A stretch of 64,000 bases of DNA from NCBI RefSeq assembly GCF_014397115.1, contig NZ_CP060720.1, positions 1,442,001-1,506,000 of the forward strand, written 5' to 3'. The stretch's first letter is position 1; every line of letters begins with the position of its first letter. The position numbers and the translations under genes are program-made. The notes below the pieces were generated by a model that saw only the letters and a list, made by a program, of their open reading frames with translations, made no database searches and was not told the DNA's origin. Below are positions 53,387 through 62,112 of this stretch, piece by piece. The stretch comes from Vagococcus carniphilus. Lineage in GTDB: Bacteria; Bacillota; Bacilli; Lactobacillales; Vagococcaceae.

Positions 53387-54328
53387 ATGTTGGCATCTTA
53401 TTTAAATATTTTAGTTGTTTTTGCCATTATTTTGTTGAGTTATATTTTAACGTGGAAAAAATGGTTTGATAATCAGACAGCAGATGTTTTTTCAAAATTA
53501 ATCTTAAACATCACGTTACCCTTAAACATGTTTTTAAATATGACACAAAAATTTACACGAGCAGAGTTTTTAGAGTTATTTAAGGGAATTTTACTTCCCT
53601 TTGTTTCTATACTAATTACCTTTTCGATTAGTTTCATTTATGCTAAATTAACTAAAGTACCTATTACTAGAAGAGGAACTTTCATGACGATGTTTACGGC
53701 TGCGAATACCATTTTCATGGGACTCCCAGTTAACATGGCTATTTTTGGTGAAAAGGCAATTCCTTATGCACTGCTATACTACATTTGTAATACAACATTC
53801 TTCTTCACTGTTGGTATCATGTTGATAGCAAGTGATAATCCTGAAATTGAGATAAAGCAAGCTAGATTTAGTTTTAAGAAATTAGGTAAACAACTATTGT
53901 CTCCAGCGTTAATGGGATTTGTAGTGGGAATTCTTTGGTTATTGTCAGGTTTGAAAGTCCCAAAACCTTTGTTTGATTTTTCGACTTATGTAGGTGGAAT
54001 GACAACAGCTTTGTCATTATTTGTTATCGGAATTATCATTTATCAAACAGGTATTAAAAATTTAAAAATGAATAAAGATGTTGCGGGAGTTCTTTTAGGA
54101 AGATATATCATTTCTCCTTTAGTTGTCTACTCTCTATCTTTTATTATTCCTGTTCCCAAATTAATGTTACAAGTATTTATCTTACAGTCAGCGATGCCCG
54201 TACAAAATGCAATGCCGATTTTAGCAAGAGGTTACGGAGCAGATGAAGAGTTTGCTACAAGCAGTTTAACTTATTCGATTTTAAGTTATTTTCTATTTAT
54301 CATCATCATTTTAAAACTTATTGTTTAA
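53387..54328 (+). CDS. AEC family transporter (auxin efflux carrier type)
   Basis: A 313-aa secondary carrier with about ten membrane segments in two inverted halves. Family features include ILNITLPLNMFLNMTQ in the first half, FTAANTIFMGLPVNMAIFGE and the matching SAMPVQNAMPILARGYGAD in the second half. Bacterial members transport malate, malonate or other small organic acids, and no substrate can be assigned here. AGGAG precedes the ATG at a somewhat long spacing of about 14 bases. It follows alr after 20 bases. Confidence 0.85.
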   Translation: MLASYLNILVVFAIILLSYILTWKKWFDNQTADVFSKLILNITLPLNMFLNMTQKFTRAEFLELFKGILLPFVSILITFSISFIYAKLTKVPITRRGTFMTMFTAANTIFMGLPVNMAIFGEKAIPYALLYYICNTTFFFTVGIMLIASDNPEIEIKQARFSFKKLGKQLLSPALMGFVVGILWLLSGLKVPKPLFDFSTYVGGMTTALSLFVIGIIIYQTGIKNLKMNKDVAGVLLGRYIISPLVVYSLSFIIPVPKLMLQVFILQSAMPVQNAMPILARGYGADEEFATSSLTYSILSYFLFIIIILKLIV

Positions 54329-54376
54329 AATATGCTATAATGCCAAAGGGTAAAAAAAGAGAAGGAAGGTGAGAAA

Positions 54377-55723
54377 ATGAATTTATTCAAGCAATTTAAT
54401 TTTGAACCATTTTTAATGGAAGCTTTAGAAGAAAAACATTTCCTTAAACCAACAGAAGTACAAGAAAGATTAATACCAGTTATTATGGGTGGCAAGAATG
54501 TTGTAGGACAGTCACAAACTGGATCAGGAAAAACACATACATTTTTACTACCAATGATGAATGCTGTTGAAACAGACAAAGATGAAGTACAAGGTATTAT
54601 CACAACACCAAGTCGTGAATTAGCTGAGCAAATTTATCAAGCAGCCATTCAATTAGCAAAACACTCTCCAAATGAAATTAGAGTTTCTCAATTTGTTGGA
54701 GGAACTGATAAGAAAAGACAAATGGAAAAACTAAAATCCAGCCAACCACATATTGTTATTGGAACACCAGGTAGAATTCTAGATTTAGTTAATAGTCAAT
54801 CATTGAAAACTTTTACCGCTAAATATTTTGTTGTTGATGAAGCTGATATGACGTTAGATATGGGATTTTTAGAAGATGTTGACAAAATTGCAGCGACTCT
54901 TCCTAAAGAATTACAAATGTTAGTTTTCTCGGCAACAATTCCAGTTAAATTAAAACCATTTTTAAAAAAATACATGGATAATCCTGTTGTTGAACATATC
55001 AAACCAACATCAGTTATCTCAGATACAATTGATAACTGGGTGATTTCAACTAAAGGTCAAAATGTGAATGCGATTATTTATCAATTACTAACAGTTGGTC
55101 ATCCTTACCTTGTAATGGTATTTGCGAATACTAAACAAAGAGTGGATGAAATTTCAACTTATCTAAAAGAGCAAGGATTGAAAGTTGCTACTGTTCATGG
55201 GGATATTCCACCACGTGAAAGAAAACGTGTCATGAAAAATATCCAAAATTTAGATTACCAATATGTTGTAGCAACTGATTTAGCTGCTCGTGGTATTGAT
55301 ATTGAGGGGGTTTCGCATGTTATTAATGCTGAAATTCCAGCTGATTTAGAGTTCTTCATTCACCGTGTCGGAAGAACTGGTCGTAATGGATTAGACGGAA
55401 CAGCTATTACGTTATATCAACCTCAAGATGAGTCACAGTTAGCTGAACTTGAAAAATTAGGGATTGAATTCCATCCTAAAGCAATCCGTGGTGGTGAAAT
55501 TGTTAATTCTTATGACCGAAATCGTCGTGCTAAACGAGATAAGAGTCAACGTCAACTTGATACTGAGATGATTGGTTTAGTGAAGAAAAAGAAAAAAAAT
55601 ATTAAACCAGGATATAAGAAAAAAATCAATCGTGCTATTGACGATAAAGCTAAAAAAGAACGTAAGATTGAACGTCGTCAGACAGATCGCGCGAAACGTA
55701 AGTCAAGAAAACAAGATTATTAG
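54377..55723 (+). CDS. cshB: DEAD-box RNA helicase CshB
   Basis: ATP-dependent RNA helicase of 448 aa. Motifs in order are Q motif PTEVQERLIP, I AQTGSGKT-type QTGSGKTH, Ia TPSRELAEQ, II DEAD (VVDEADMTLD), III SAT, V ATDLAARGIDI and VI HRVGRTGR. A basic C-terminal tail rich in Lys/Arg (about residues 385-448) supports RNA binding. The N-terminus NLFKQFNFEPFLMEAL resembles CshB, which aids cold growth and ribosome assembly in Firmicutes. GAAGGTGAG precedes the ATG. Confidence 0.92.
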   Translation: MNLFKQFNFEPFLMEALEEKHFLKPTEVQERLIPVIMGGKNVVGQSQTGSGKTHTFLLPMMNAVETDKDEVQGIITTPSRELAEQIYQAAIQLAKHSPNEIRVSQFVGGTDKKRQMEKLKSSQPHIVIGTPGRILDLVNSQSLKTFTAKYFVVDEADMTLDMGFLEDVDKIAATLPKELQMLVFSATIPVKLKPFLKKYMDNPVVEHIKPTSVISDTIDNWVISTKGQNVNAIIYQLLTVGHPYLVMVFANTKQRVDEISTYLKEQGLKVATVHGDIPPRERKRVMKNIQNLDYQYVVATDLAARGIDIEGVSHVINAEIPADLEFFIHRVGRTGRNGLDGTAITLYQPQDESQLAELEKLGIEFHPKAIRGGEIVNSYDRNRRAKRDKSQRQLDTEMIGLVKKKKKNIKPGYKKKINRAIDDKAKKERKIERRQTDRAKRKSRKQDY

Positions 55724-55750
55724 ATTGAAAATAACTAGTTATAATAAAAA

Positions 55751-55783
55751 AAGAGGCTGACCCTGATGTCAGTCTCGTTTTTG
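55751..55783 (+). terminator. Intrinsic terminator of cshB
   Basis: GAGGCTGAC pairs with GTCAGTCTC around a 6-base loop, followed by GTTTTTG. Confidence 0.82.
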
Positions 55784-55811
55784 TTTATTTGAAAAATGTC
55801 TATGTTGTCTT

Positions 55812-56246
55812 TTAAAAAAGTTTTTTTTCAAGTTTGACACAAATGATGCCATCTTCAATAAATTCATCTGAAACGACTTCGTATCCCATTTTTTCATAAA
55901 AAGGAATAGCTTGCTTTTCACCGTGAACACGAGATAATGTACACTTGTTTCTTCTTCCTTGTTGTTCTAATTCAAGAAGAACACGTCTACCTAATCCTTT
56001 TTTTCGCCATTCACGTCTTACACAAACTCGATCTGGGCGAACAGTCGTTAAATCATCTTGTTGATAACGACCAGTTGCGATAGGTGTTTGGTAATGGAAA
56101 ATAACAAGATAATTAGTTTGGTCTGAATCATAAGCATCAAATTCAGCTTTTGGTGATATTTTTTGTTCTTGAACAAAAACTAAAGTTCTTAAAAAATATG
56201 AGGCAGCTTTTATCCATTGTTCGTTATCAAATACAACAGTAATCAT
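55812..56246 (-). CDS. GNAT family N-acetyltransferase
   Basis: A 144-aa acetyltransferase resembling the ElaA/YjcF group. It shows FVQEQKISPKAEFDAYD near the N-terminus, the acetyl-CoA loop REWRKKGLGRRVLLELE (about residues 78-94) and the C-terminal AIPFYEKMGYEVVSDEF. Relatives often lie beside alpha/beta hydrolases, as here. AGGAGG precedes the ATG. The acceptor is unknown. Confidence 0.84.
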   Translation of the reverse strand: MITVVFDNEQWIKAASYFLRTLVFVQEQKISPKAEFDAYDSDQTNYLVIFHYQTPIATGRYQQDDLTTVRPDRVCVRREWRKKGLGRRVLLELEQQGRRNKCTLSRVHGEKQAIPFYEKMGYEVVSDEFIEDGIICVKLEKKLF

Positions 56247-56310
56247 GGTAATGTTCTCCTCCTATCCATCAATATATATAATCATAACATTATTTTAAAG
56301 GAGAGTGTTT

Positions 56311-57234
56311 ATGAAAAAGAAGTTAATTATCATTTTTTTAAGTTTATTTGTAACTATTTTAGTAGCGCTAGGTTTTGGTGTTAACTACTTGTTTAATTAT
56401 GCGATTGTTTCAGGAAAAAAAGATTTTATTAAAGCTGAAAATCCTGAAAAGTTAAAGAAACAGTGGGATTTTAGTGATGGTTATTCAGAAGATATTTTTA
56501 TAACAAGTAATGATGGCTTAAAACTAAAGGGTCGTTACATTAAAAATAAAAAAGAGACTAACAAAGTAGCCATTGTTGCTCATGGTTATATGAGTGAAGG
56601 ACTTGCAATGGGAAATTACGCTAAAATGTTTAATGAGTTAGGATATGATGTCCTTGTTCCAGATAATCGAGGCCATGGAGATAGTGAAGGAAAGTATGTA
56701 GGTTTTGGTTGGTTGGATAGGCTTGATTATGTTAAATGGATAGACGAAGTTTTAAAGTTAAAAGGAAAATCAACTGAAATTGGTTTATTTGGCGTTAGTA
56801 TGGGAGCGTCAACTATTATGATGACAAGTGGTGAAAATCTTCCACCTCAAGTAAAATGGTTAATCGCAGATTGCGGTTTTGATTCAGTCGCTAATGAGTT
56901 AACTTACCAATTAAAAAATATGTTTCAGCTACCTGCTTTCCCACTAATTCCTTTAACTTCTACTTATACAAAAGTTAAAGCTGGTTATTCATTCTATGAA
57001 GCGAATGCAGTAAATCAATTGAAAAAAAATAATCTTCCTTTGTTACTAATTCATGGTGATAATGATGATTTCGTTCCACTTGAATCAGTTTATCCTTTAT
57101 ATAAAGCGACTAAAGGACCAAAAGAATTAGAAATTTTTGAAGGGGCCAAACATGCAACGAGTTATAACTCTGATTCTAAAAAGTACAAGGAAATAGTGAA
57201 AAAATTTCTGTTTGCTCATGAAAAAGAGAGCTAA
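56311..57234 (+). CDS. Membrane-anchored alpha/beta hydrolase
   Basis: A 307-aa serine hydrolase with an N-terminal membrane anchor or uncleaved signal (about residues 3-24). The oxyanion-region HGYMSEG, the nucleophile elbow GVSMGAS (Ser near residue 165), an Asp in GDNDDFVP and His in GAKHATSY form the catalytic set. Relatives are YqkD-like esterases facing the outside. ATG 56311 follows AAGGAG by seven bases. It is divergent from the GNAT gene. The substrate is unknown. Confidence 0.86.
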   Translation: MKKKLIIIFLSLFVTILVALGFGVNYLFNYAIVSGKKDFIKAENPEKLKKQWDFSDGYSEDIFITSNDGLKLKGRYIKNKKETNKVAIVAHGYMSEGLAMGNYAKMFNELGYDVLVPDNRGHGDSEGKYVGFGWLDRLDYVKWIDEVLKLKGKSTEIGLFGVSMGASTIMMTSGENLPPQVKWLIADCGFDSVANELTYQLKNMFQLPAFPLIPLTSTYTKVKAGYSFYEANAVNQLKKNNLPLLLIHGDNDDFVPLESVYPLYKATKGPKELEIFEGAKHATSYNSDSKKYKEIVKKFLFAHEKES

Positions 57235-57243
57235 TTTTATAAG

Positions 57244-57272
57244 TTGACAGACCAATGGAATTTCATTATACT
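57244..57272 (+). promoter_or_regulatory. Promoter for alaS T-box leader
   Basis: A perfect TTGACA (57244-57249), 17-base spacer and TATACT (57267-57272). Transcription starts near 57279. Confidence 0.8.
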
Positions 57273-57278
57273 TTTACT

Positions 57279-57497
57279 TGCTAGTAAGGAATGCATTTTG
57301 TTTATAGTTTAGAGAACTTTCTGCTTGGTGAAAAGAAAGAGTATGACAAAAGAGCAGCTACCCTTATGTAAAATGATAAGAAATTATCACGACTCACTTT
57401 GCGTTAAAAAGTGCTTAAGAGGTAATGAATGTTAAAGCATCGTTGCAATCAAGGTGGTACCGCGAAAAATCGTCCTTGACTGCAGGGTGCTTTTTTA
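57279..57497 (+). promoter_or_regulatory. T-box riboswitch, alanine type
   Basis: The conserved T-box sequence AAGGTGGTACCGCG occupies 57451-57464, and the stem I apical segment is CTTTC/GAAAG with TTGGTG. A terminator hairpin pairs AAAGCA..TGCA..CAAGG (from 57434) with CCTTG..GCA..TGCTTT, followed by T (to about 57497). Adjacent Ala codons GCA/GCT (57354-57359) are the likely specifier. Uncharged tRNA-Ala would stabilise the antiterminator and permit alaS transcription. Confidence 0.9.
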
Positions 57498-57517
57498 TAT
57501 TTTTAGGAGGAATAGGA

Positions 57518-60160
57518 ATGAAGCAATTAACAAGTGTTGAAGTAAGACAAATGTATTTAGACTTTTTTAAATCGAGAGGACATAGAATTGAGCCTAGTGC
57601 GTCACTTGTTCCGGTGGAAGATCCAACACTTCTATGGATCAATTCAGGAGTAGCTACTCTAAAGAAATATTTTGATGGAACTGTTGTACCTGAAAATCCA
57701 AGAATTACTAATGCCCAAAAAAGTATCCGTACAAATGATATTGAAAATGTAGGGAAAACAGCACGTCATCATACCATGTTTGAAATGCTAGGAAACTTTT
57801 CAATTGGTGACTATTTCAAGAAAGAAGCAATTCATTGGGCTTGGGAATTACTGACAAGTGAAGAATGGTTTGCTTTAGATAAGTCGAAACTTTATGTAAC
57901 TGTTTATCCAGAAGATAAAGAAGCACGTCGTATTTGGCATGAAGAAATCGGATTACCTCAAGAATCAATTATTGATATTGAAGATAACTTTTGGGATATT
58001 GGAGCTGGTCCATGTGGTCCTGACTCAGAAATTTTCTACGACCGTGGTCAATCTTTTAATGATGTAGCAGAAGATGATCCAGAGAATTACCCAGGTGGAG
58101 AGAATGAGCGTTATTTAGAAATCTGGAACTTAGTATTTTCAGAATTCAATCATACTGAAAATCATGAATATGAACCATTACCTCAAAAGAATATTGATAC
58201 GGGAATGGGATTAGAACGTATGGTTTCTATTTTCCAAGATGCTCCAACCAATTTTGAAACGGATTTATTTTTACCAATTATCCATGCAACAGAAGAAATG
58301 TCTCGCGATAAAAAATACGATGATGACTTAGCAACTAAAACATCATTTAAAGTAATTGCTGACCATGTCCGTGCTGTTTCATTTGCAATTGGAGATGGTG
58401 CTTTACCTTCAAATGAAGGTCGTGGCTATGTATTACGTCGTTTACTACGTCGTGCTGTTATGCATGGTAAAAAACTTGGAATTGATGAAGCATTTCTTTA
58501 TAAATTAGTTCCTGTTGTAGGTAAAATTATGGAAAGTTACTATCCAGAAGTTTTAGAAAAACAAGACTTTATTCAAAAAATTATCAAGACTGAAGAAGAA
58601 CGATTCCACGAAACAATCAATGATGGCTTACAAATCATCACAGATTTAATTGCTTCTCTTAAACAAGAAGGAAAAGACACTTTAGAAGGAAAAGATATCT
58701 TTAAACTTTATGATACTTATGGTTTCCCTGTTGAATTAACTGAGGAAATGGCTGAAGAAGAAGGATTAAAAGTTGATCATGATGGTTTTGAAGTTGAAAT
58801 GACAGCTCAAAGAGATCGTGCTAGAGCAGCTCGTTCTACTGAAAACTCAATGAATGTTCAATCAGCAGTTTTAGGAGAAATTAAAGTTGACAGTGAATTT
58901 ATTGGTTATGATGCAACTGAAGCTGAAGCTAAATTATTAGTGATTGTTGAAGAGGATGAATTAAAAGAATCAACATCACATAAAGAAGCACAGTTAGTTT
59001 TTGATCAAACTCCTTTTTACGCTGAAATGGGTGGTCAAGTTGCAGATAAAGGCGTGATTAAAGACTTAAATAACCAAGTTGTAGCTAGAGTTGTTGAAGT
59101 TAAAAAAGCACCAAATGGTCAACCTCTTCATTTTGTAGAAGTGGAAGGTAATCTTGTTTCAGGTGAAACTTATAAGCTTGAAGTTGACCAAGTGATGAGA
59201 GATAAAATTATAAAAAATCATACAGTGACACATTTATTACATCGTGCTTTAAAAGATGTTTTAGGTGAGCATGCTAATCAAGCTGGTTCATTAGTAGCAC
59301 CAGGTTACTTACGTTTTGATTTTACTCATTTTGAGCAAGTGACACCAGAACAATTAAGTCAAATGGAACAAATTGTTAATGAGAAAATTTGGGCTAGTTT
59401 ACCTGTAGAAACAGTTGAAACAGATATTGCAACTGCTAAAGAAATGGGAGCTATGGCATTGTTTGGTGAAAAATACGGCTCTGAAGTTCGAGTGGTTAAT
59501 ATTGGTGGCTATTCAATTGAACTTTGTGGCGGGGTACATGTTAGAAATACTTCTGATATTGGTATCTTTAAAATTACCTCTGAATCGGGTATAGGAGCTG
59601 GAGTTAGACGTATTGAGGCTGTTACAAGTAAAGAAGCCTTTGAAGTGTTCCATGAAGAAGAAAAGGCCTTAAAAGAAGTTGCTCAGTTAGTTAAAGCACC
59701 TCAATTAAAAGAAGTTGTTTCAAAAGTAACAACATTACAAGAACAATTGAGAGAATTACAAAAAGAAAATGAAGCACTTTCTTCAAAATTAGCTAATGCA
59801 GAAGGTGATCAAATCTTTAAAAATATTCAAGAAGTCGCTGGTGTAAAAGTTATTGCAGAGGCTGTAAATGTTAAAGATATGAATCAATTACGCCAATTAG
59901 CAGATCAGTGGAAACAAAATAATTACTCAGATATTTTGGTTTTAGGAACAGCTCAAGGAGAAAAAGTTAATCTTCTTGCAGCAATGACTAAAGAAATGAA
60001 TGATAAAGGATTTAAAGCAGGAGACTTGATCAAAGCTATTGCACCAAAAGTTGGTGGAGGCGGAGGTGGTCGCCCAGATATGGCACAAGCCGGTGGTAAA
60101 AAACCAGCAGGTATGAAAGACGCTTTAGAAGAAACATTAAAATGGGTGGAATCTAAATAA
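57518..60160 (+). CDS. alaS: Alanyl-tRNA synthetase
   Basis: Class II synthetase of 880 aa charging tRNA-Ala. The N-terminal catalytic domain starts [15 protein letters not shown] and includes TIxNAQKSIR-like [17 protein letters not shown] and [13 protein letters not shown]. The editing domain has [11 protein letters not shown] and CGGVHVRN zinc ligands, and a coiled-coil plus DHHA1 C-terminal domain ends with [20 protein letters not shown] 57518 follows TAGGAGG; the longer ORF from 57425 lies inside the T-box. A terminator follows. Confidence 0.97.
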   Translation: MKQLTSVEVRQMYLDFFKSRGHRIEPSASLVPVEDPTLLWINSGVATLKKYFDGTVVPENPRITNAQKSIRTNDIENVGKTARHHTMFEMLGNFSIGDYFKKEAIHWAWELLTSEEWFALDKSKLYVTVYPEDKEARRIWHEEIGLPQESIIDIEDNFWDIGAGPCGPDSEIFYDRGQSFNDVAEDDPENYPGGENERYLEIWNLVFSEFNHTENHEYEPLPQKNIDTGMGLERMVSIFQDAPTNFETDLFLPIIHATEEMSRDKKYDDDLATKTSFKVIADHVRAVSFAIGDGALPSNEGRGYVLRRLLRRAVMHGKKLGIDEAFLYKLVPVVGKIMESYYPEVLEKQDFIQKIIKTEEERFHETINDGLQIITDLIASLKQEGKDTLEGKDIFKLYDTYGFPVELTEEMAEEEGLKVDHDGFEVEMTAQRDRARAARSTENSMNVQSAVLGEIKVDSEFIGYDATEAEAKLLVIVEEDELKESTSHKEAQLVFDQTPFYAEMGGQVADKGVIKDLNNQVVARVVEVKKAPNGQPLHFVEVEGNLVSGETYKLEVDQVMRDKIIKNHTVTHLLHRALKDVLGEHANQAGSLVAPGYLRFDFTHFEQVTPEQLSQMEQIVNEKIWASLPVETVETDIATAKEMGAMALFGEKYGSEVRVVNIGGYSIELCGGVHVRNTSDIGIFKITSESGIGAGVRRIEAVTSKEAFEVFHEEEKALKEVAQLVKAPQLKEVVSKVTTLQEQLRELQKENEALSSKLANAEGDQIFKNIQEVAGVKVIAEAVNVKDMNQLRQLADQWKQNNYSDILVLGTAQGEKVNLLAAMTKEMNDKGFKAGDLIKAIAPKVGGGGGGRPDMAQAGGKKPAGMKDALEETLKWVESK

Positions 60161-60167
60161 AACTATT

Positions 60168-60208
60168 AACTTGGTAGATAGCTGAATAGTTATTTACCAA
60201 GTTTTTTT
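60168..60208 (+). terminator. Intrinsic terminator of alaS
   Basis: AACTTGGTA pairs perfectly with TACCAAGTT, followed by a T-run. Confidence 0.85.
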
Positions 60209-60243
60209 CTGTTATAAGATTAGTTCTTTATTTTTTTTAAATG

Positions 60244-60252
60244 TGGTATAAT
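60244..60252 (+). promoter_or_regulatory. Extended -10 promoter of sRNA candidate
   Basis: TGG-TATAAT (TATAAT at 60247-60252) is a consensus extended -10; the -35 region is T-rich and weak. The start falls at about 60259, at the first base of the RNA stem. Confidence 0.6.
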
Positions 60253-60258
60253 TAGTTA

Positions 60259-60326
60259 TCGAACTAGATCTCAATAGTGATTCCCCTTCCCTTAATTCAC
60301 GTTGAATCCCAACTAGTTCGTTTTTT
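60259..60326 (+). ncRNA. Candidate C-rich small RNA, about 68 nt
   Basis: A compact gene-like unit without an ORF. The closing stem CGAACTAG (60260-60267) pairs perfectly with CTAGTTCG (60313-60320), immediately followed by six T. Inside, GATTC/GAATC or GTGA/TCAC can pair, exposing CCCCTTCCC in the apical loop. The C-rich loop is complementary to purine-rich ribosome-binding sites such as AAGGGG, the mode used by RsaE/RoxS-type sRNAs in Firmicutes, though I do not recognise this sequence as a known family. The gene immediately downstream has an AAAGGGG site that could be a target. Confidence 0.6.
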
Positions 60327-60409
60327 CGAGTATTTCTCTGCATATCCTTTGTATTAGAGGGATGTTTATAGTTATAATAGAGTTGTCTCTAATAGAAAGG
60401 GGTTTTTAG

Positions 60410-60673
60410 ATGACAAATAAAAAGAATATCATTTTAACTATCGTGATCGGTTTACTTGCATTAACAAGCATTTTGGCAATCGGAAAAACAAAAACGATGG
60501 ATGATGAGGTTAAACGAACACATGAATTAAATGTGAAATTAAATGAGCAAAACAAAAAATTACTAGATGCTAATAATAAGGCAGATAAAAAGATTGATGA
60601 TTTATCTAGTAAATATGATGCTATCAACAAAGAACTAGAAGAAATAAAAAAAGAAAATAATCAAAGTCAATAG
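60410..60673 (+). CDS. Membrane-anchored coiled-coil protein, 87 aa
   Basis: A small protein with one N-terminal membrane segment (about residues 6-24) followed by a Lys/Glu/Asn-rich helix with a heptad pattern (about 30-82) that should form a coiled coil. AAAGGGG precedes the ATG, and a terminator starts at the stop codon. No family is recognised; similar small anchored coiled coils are common hypothetical proteins in lactic acid bacteria. It is likely a bitopic envelope protein. Confidence 0.65.
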   Translation: MTNKKNIILTIVIGLLALTSILAIGKTKTMDDEVKRTHELNVKLNEQNKKLLDANNKADKKIDDLSSKYDAINKELEEIKKENNQSQ

Positions 60674-60707
60674 AGAAACAGCCATCAAAGGTCTGTTTCT
60701 TTTTTTG
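60673..60707 (+). terminator. Intrinsic terminator
   Basis: AGAAACAG pairs perfectly with CTGTTTCT around an 11-base loop, followed by seven T. Confidence 0.88.
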
Positions 60708-60717
60708 GTTTCTTTAT

Positions 60718-60749
60718 TTGACACTAATGATTAAACGTATTATTATAAT
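60718..60749 (+). promoter_or_regulatory. Promoter for 39-aa ORF
   Basis: A perfect TTGACA (60718-60723) is followed after 17 bases by TATTAT (60741-60746), overlapping TATAAT (60744-60749). The leader to the ORF is about 90 bases. Confidence 0.6.
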
Positions 60750-60843
60750 CTGGTTGGCAATTTTTCTGAGCTTAAATGTTTAGAATCGAATCTAGTAGTT
60801 TAAATAAAAACTAGAAAAATAAATTCTAAGGGGGAAGAATTTA

Positions 60844-60963
60844 ATGGAAGCAGTGACAACAAGTACGGTATCATTTAAAAAAGGTTTATTTTCTAAAGTT
60901 GTTTCGTATTTATCTTTAGATTACAGTTTATCATTTATTATGGGTGAGCTTTCTGATTTATAG
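60844..60963 (+). CDS. Small amphipathic peptide, 39 aa
   Basis: A 39-codon ORF starting MEAVTTSTVSFKKGLF and ending MGELSDL. It has its own TTGACA promoter, a strong AAGGGGGAAG site eight bases before the ATG, and a dedicated strong terminator just after the stop, so it looks like a complete gene. The leader contains nested inverted repeats (TTAGAAT/ATTCTAA and CTAGT/ACTAG) that end next to the ribosome-binding site. The peptide has a basic centre (FKKGLFSK) and an aliphatic/aromatic C-terminal half. Possible roles include signal peptide, membrane-active peptide or leader; none can be assigned. Confidence 0.55.
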   Translation: MEAVTTSTVSFKKGLFSKVVSYLSLDYSLSFIMGELSDL

Positions 60964-60970
60964 AAATTAG

Positions 60971-61026
60971 AAAAAAGCATGGAAGAGTTACCTCTAGGTA
61001 GAGGACTCTTTCATGCTTTTTATTTT
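60971..61026. terminator. Strong bidirectional terminator
   Basis: AAAAAAGCATG pairs with CATGCTTTTT, AAGAGT with ACTCTT and CCTCTA with TAGAGG inside. It serves the 39-aa ORF and the convergent csbD-like gene. Confidence 0.9.
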
Positions 61027-61225
61027 ATTTATGTTTATCTAGTTTCTTTTCGACTTTTTCCTTAACTTCTTCAGAAGCCTCTTTAATATCAGAAGAAGCT
61101 TTCTTTACCTTCCCTTTTGCCTGGTCTACTAAACCTTCAGTCTTTAGCTCTTTGTCATTTGTAATATCACCGGTTGTCTCTTTTACTTTGCCTTTGATTT
61201 TATCCGTAAAACCTTTGTCTGTCAT
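61025..61225 (-). CDS. CsbD family stress-response protein
   Basis: A 66-aa hydrophilic protein of the CsbD family. The repeats DKIKGKVKETTGDITND and GLVDQAKGKVKKASSDIKE are the family hallmark. It is extremely rich in Lys, Glu and Asp and has no hydrophobic core. Members are induced by general stress in Firmicutes, but the biochemical role is unknown. AGGAGG precedes the ATG. Confidence 0.9.
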   Translation of the reverse strand: MTDKGFTDKIKGKVKETTGDITNDKELKTEGLVDQAKGKVKKASSDIKEASEEVKEKVEKKLDKHK

Positions 61226-61385
61226 AAAATAACCTCCTAGATATTTTTTTGAACAAACTTATAATATCATAGATGTTATTTTAATTCTAAGAATTTGATT
61301 TCTTTAATAAGAAAGAGGAAGATAATTAGTTTAAAATTATATGATTGACTACCGTCACCGTGAAATAAGCAAAAAATAGCGAAAA

Positions 61386-61430
61386 CAAAAAAATGACAAA
61401 ACCTTGATTTAAAAGGATTTGTCATTTTTT
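61386..61430 (-). terminator. Intrinsic terminator of ssrA
   Basis: AAAAATGACAAA..CCTT pairs with AAGG..TTTGTCATTTTT, just after the tmRNA 3' end on the minus strand, with the T-run on the correct side. Confidence 0.82.
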
Positions 61431-61452
61431 GAAATGGGTTAAAACATATAAA

Positions 61453-61816
61453 TGGAAGCGGCGGGAGTCGAACCCGCGTCCAAACATATTGTCACTTAAA
61501 TTTCTACACTCATAGTCATACTATTTAGAGATTCGCTTTGTTTCATGCCGCATAACAGGCCCTAAACATCGCTAGTCTGATAATCTCTTTTAAACTTTAC
61601 AGACGGAAAAGTTTAATGTATCCCACTTAGTTTGAGACCCTTACTCGAGCACATGGGCGATGCCGAGAGGATCTTTGCTCGCTGTTTTTAGGCAGCTAAA
61701 GCAAAAGTATTGTTTTCGTTTTTAGCAGTTATATTTAACTGTAACGTTTTTACGTAGACGTAACCTACGAAGTGCCATTCAAGCTCAACTATGCCTGTCG
61801 AATCCGTAACGCCCCC
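61453..61816 (-). ncRNA. ssrA: Transfer-messenger RNA (tmRNA)
   Basis: A 364-nt RNA that rescues stalled ribosomes. The minus strand begins GGGGGCGTTACGGATTCGAC and ends with the tRNA-like T-arm GGTTCGACTCCCGCC followed by an encoded CCA (61453-61455). The tag ORF (61688-61726) reads AKNENNTFALAA and then TAA, close to the enterococcal tag. The 5' and 3' acceptor strands pair as expected for an alanyl-accepting end. A promoter and terminator flank it. Confidence 0.97.
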
Positions 61817-61834
61817 TTATTTTTAACAAATAAC

Positions 61835-61862
61835 AGTATATCACATTAATTAAAAATTTCAA
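61835..61862 (-). promoter_or_regulatory. Promoter of ssrA
   Basis: On the minus strand TTGAAA, a 16-base spacer and TATACT with TG one base before it (extended -10), 19 bases upstream of the tmRNA 5' end. Confidence 0.7.
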
Positions 61863-61909
61863 ACAAAAGTTGTTCTTAAATAAACTTTATTACTTACACT
61901 AAGAAAACA

Positions 61910-61950
61910 AAAAAGGAACGATTATACATAAATCATTCCCTTTCTTTTTG
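61910..61950. terminator. Terminator-like hairpin downstream of ABC genes
   Basis: AAAGGAACGATT pairs with AATCATTCCCTTT (one bulge, one G-U), flanked by A- and T-runs. It probably ends the minus-strand ABC operon, although it lies about 160 bases after the stop; nothing else is seen in 61863-62112. Confidence 0.55.
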
Positions 61951-62112
61951 CTACTTTAAAAAAATCTGATAGTGAAATCCCCTAAATGATTCATTGACGA
62001 AATGATCCCTTAAATTCATTTAAACATTGAACCTAATAGTTTGAAATCTTAACTCTAACTCAAGTGTACACATTTTATAAGATATATTCAAGATAATATG
62101 TCTAAAAAAACG

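Noticed and set aside
57425-57517. N-terminal 31-residue extension of AlaS
   Set aside because: It overlaps the T-box and terminator of the riboswitch; ATG 57518 with TAGGAGG gives the standard N-terminus.
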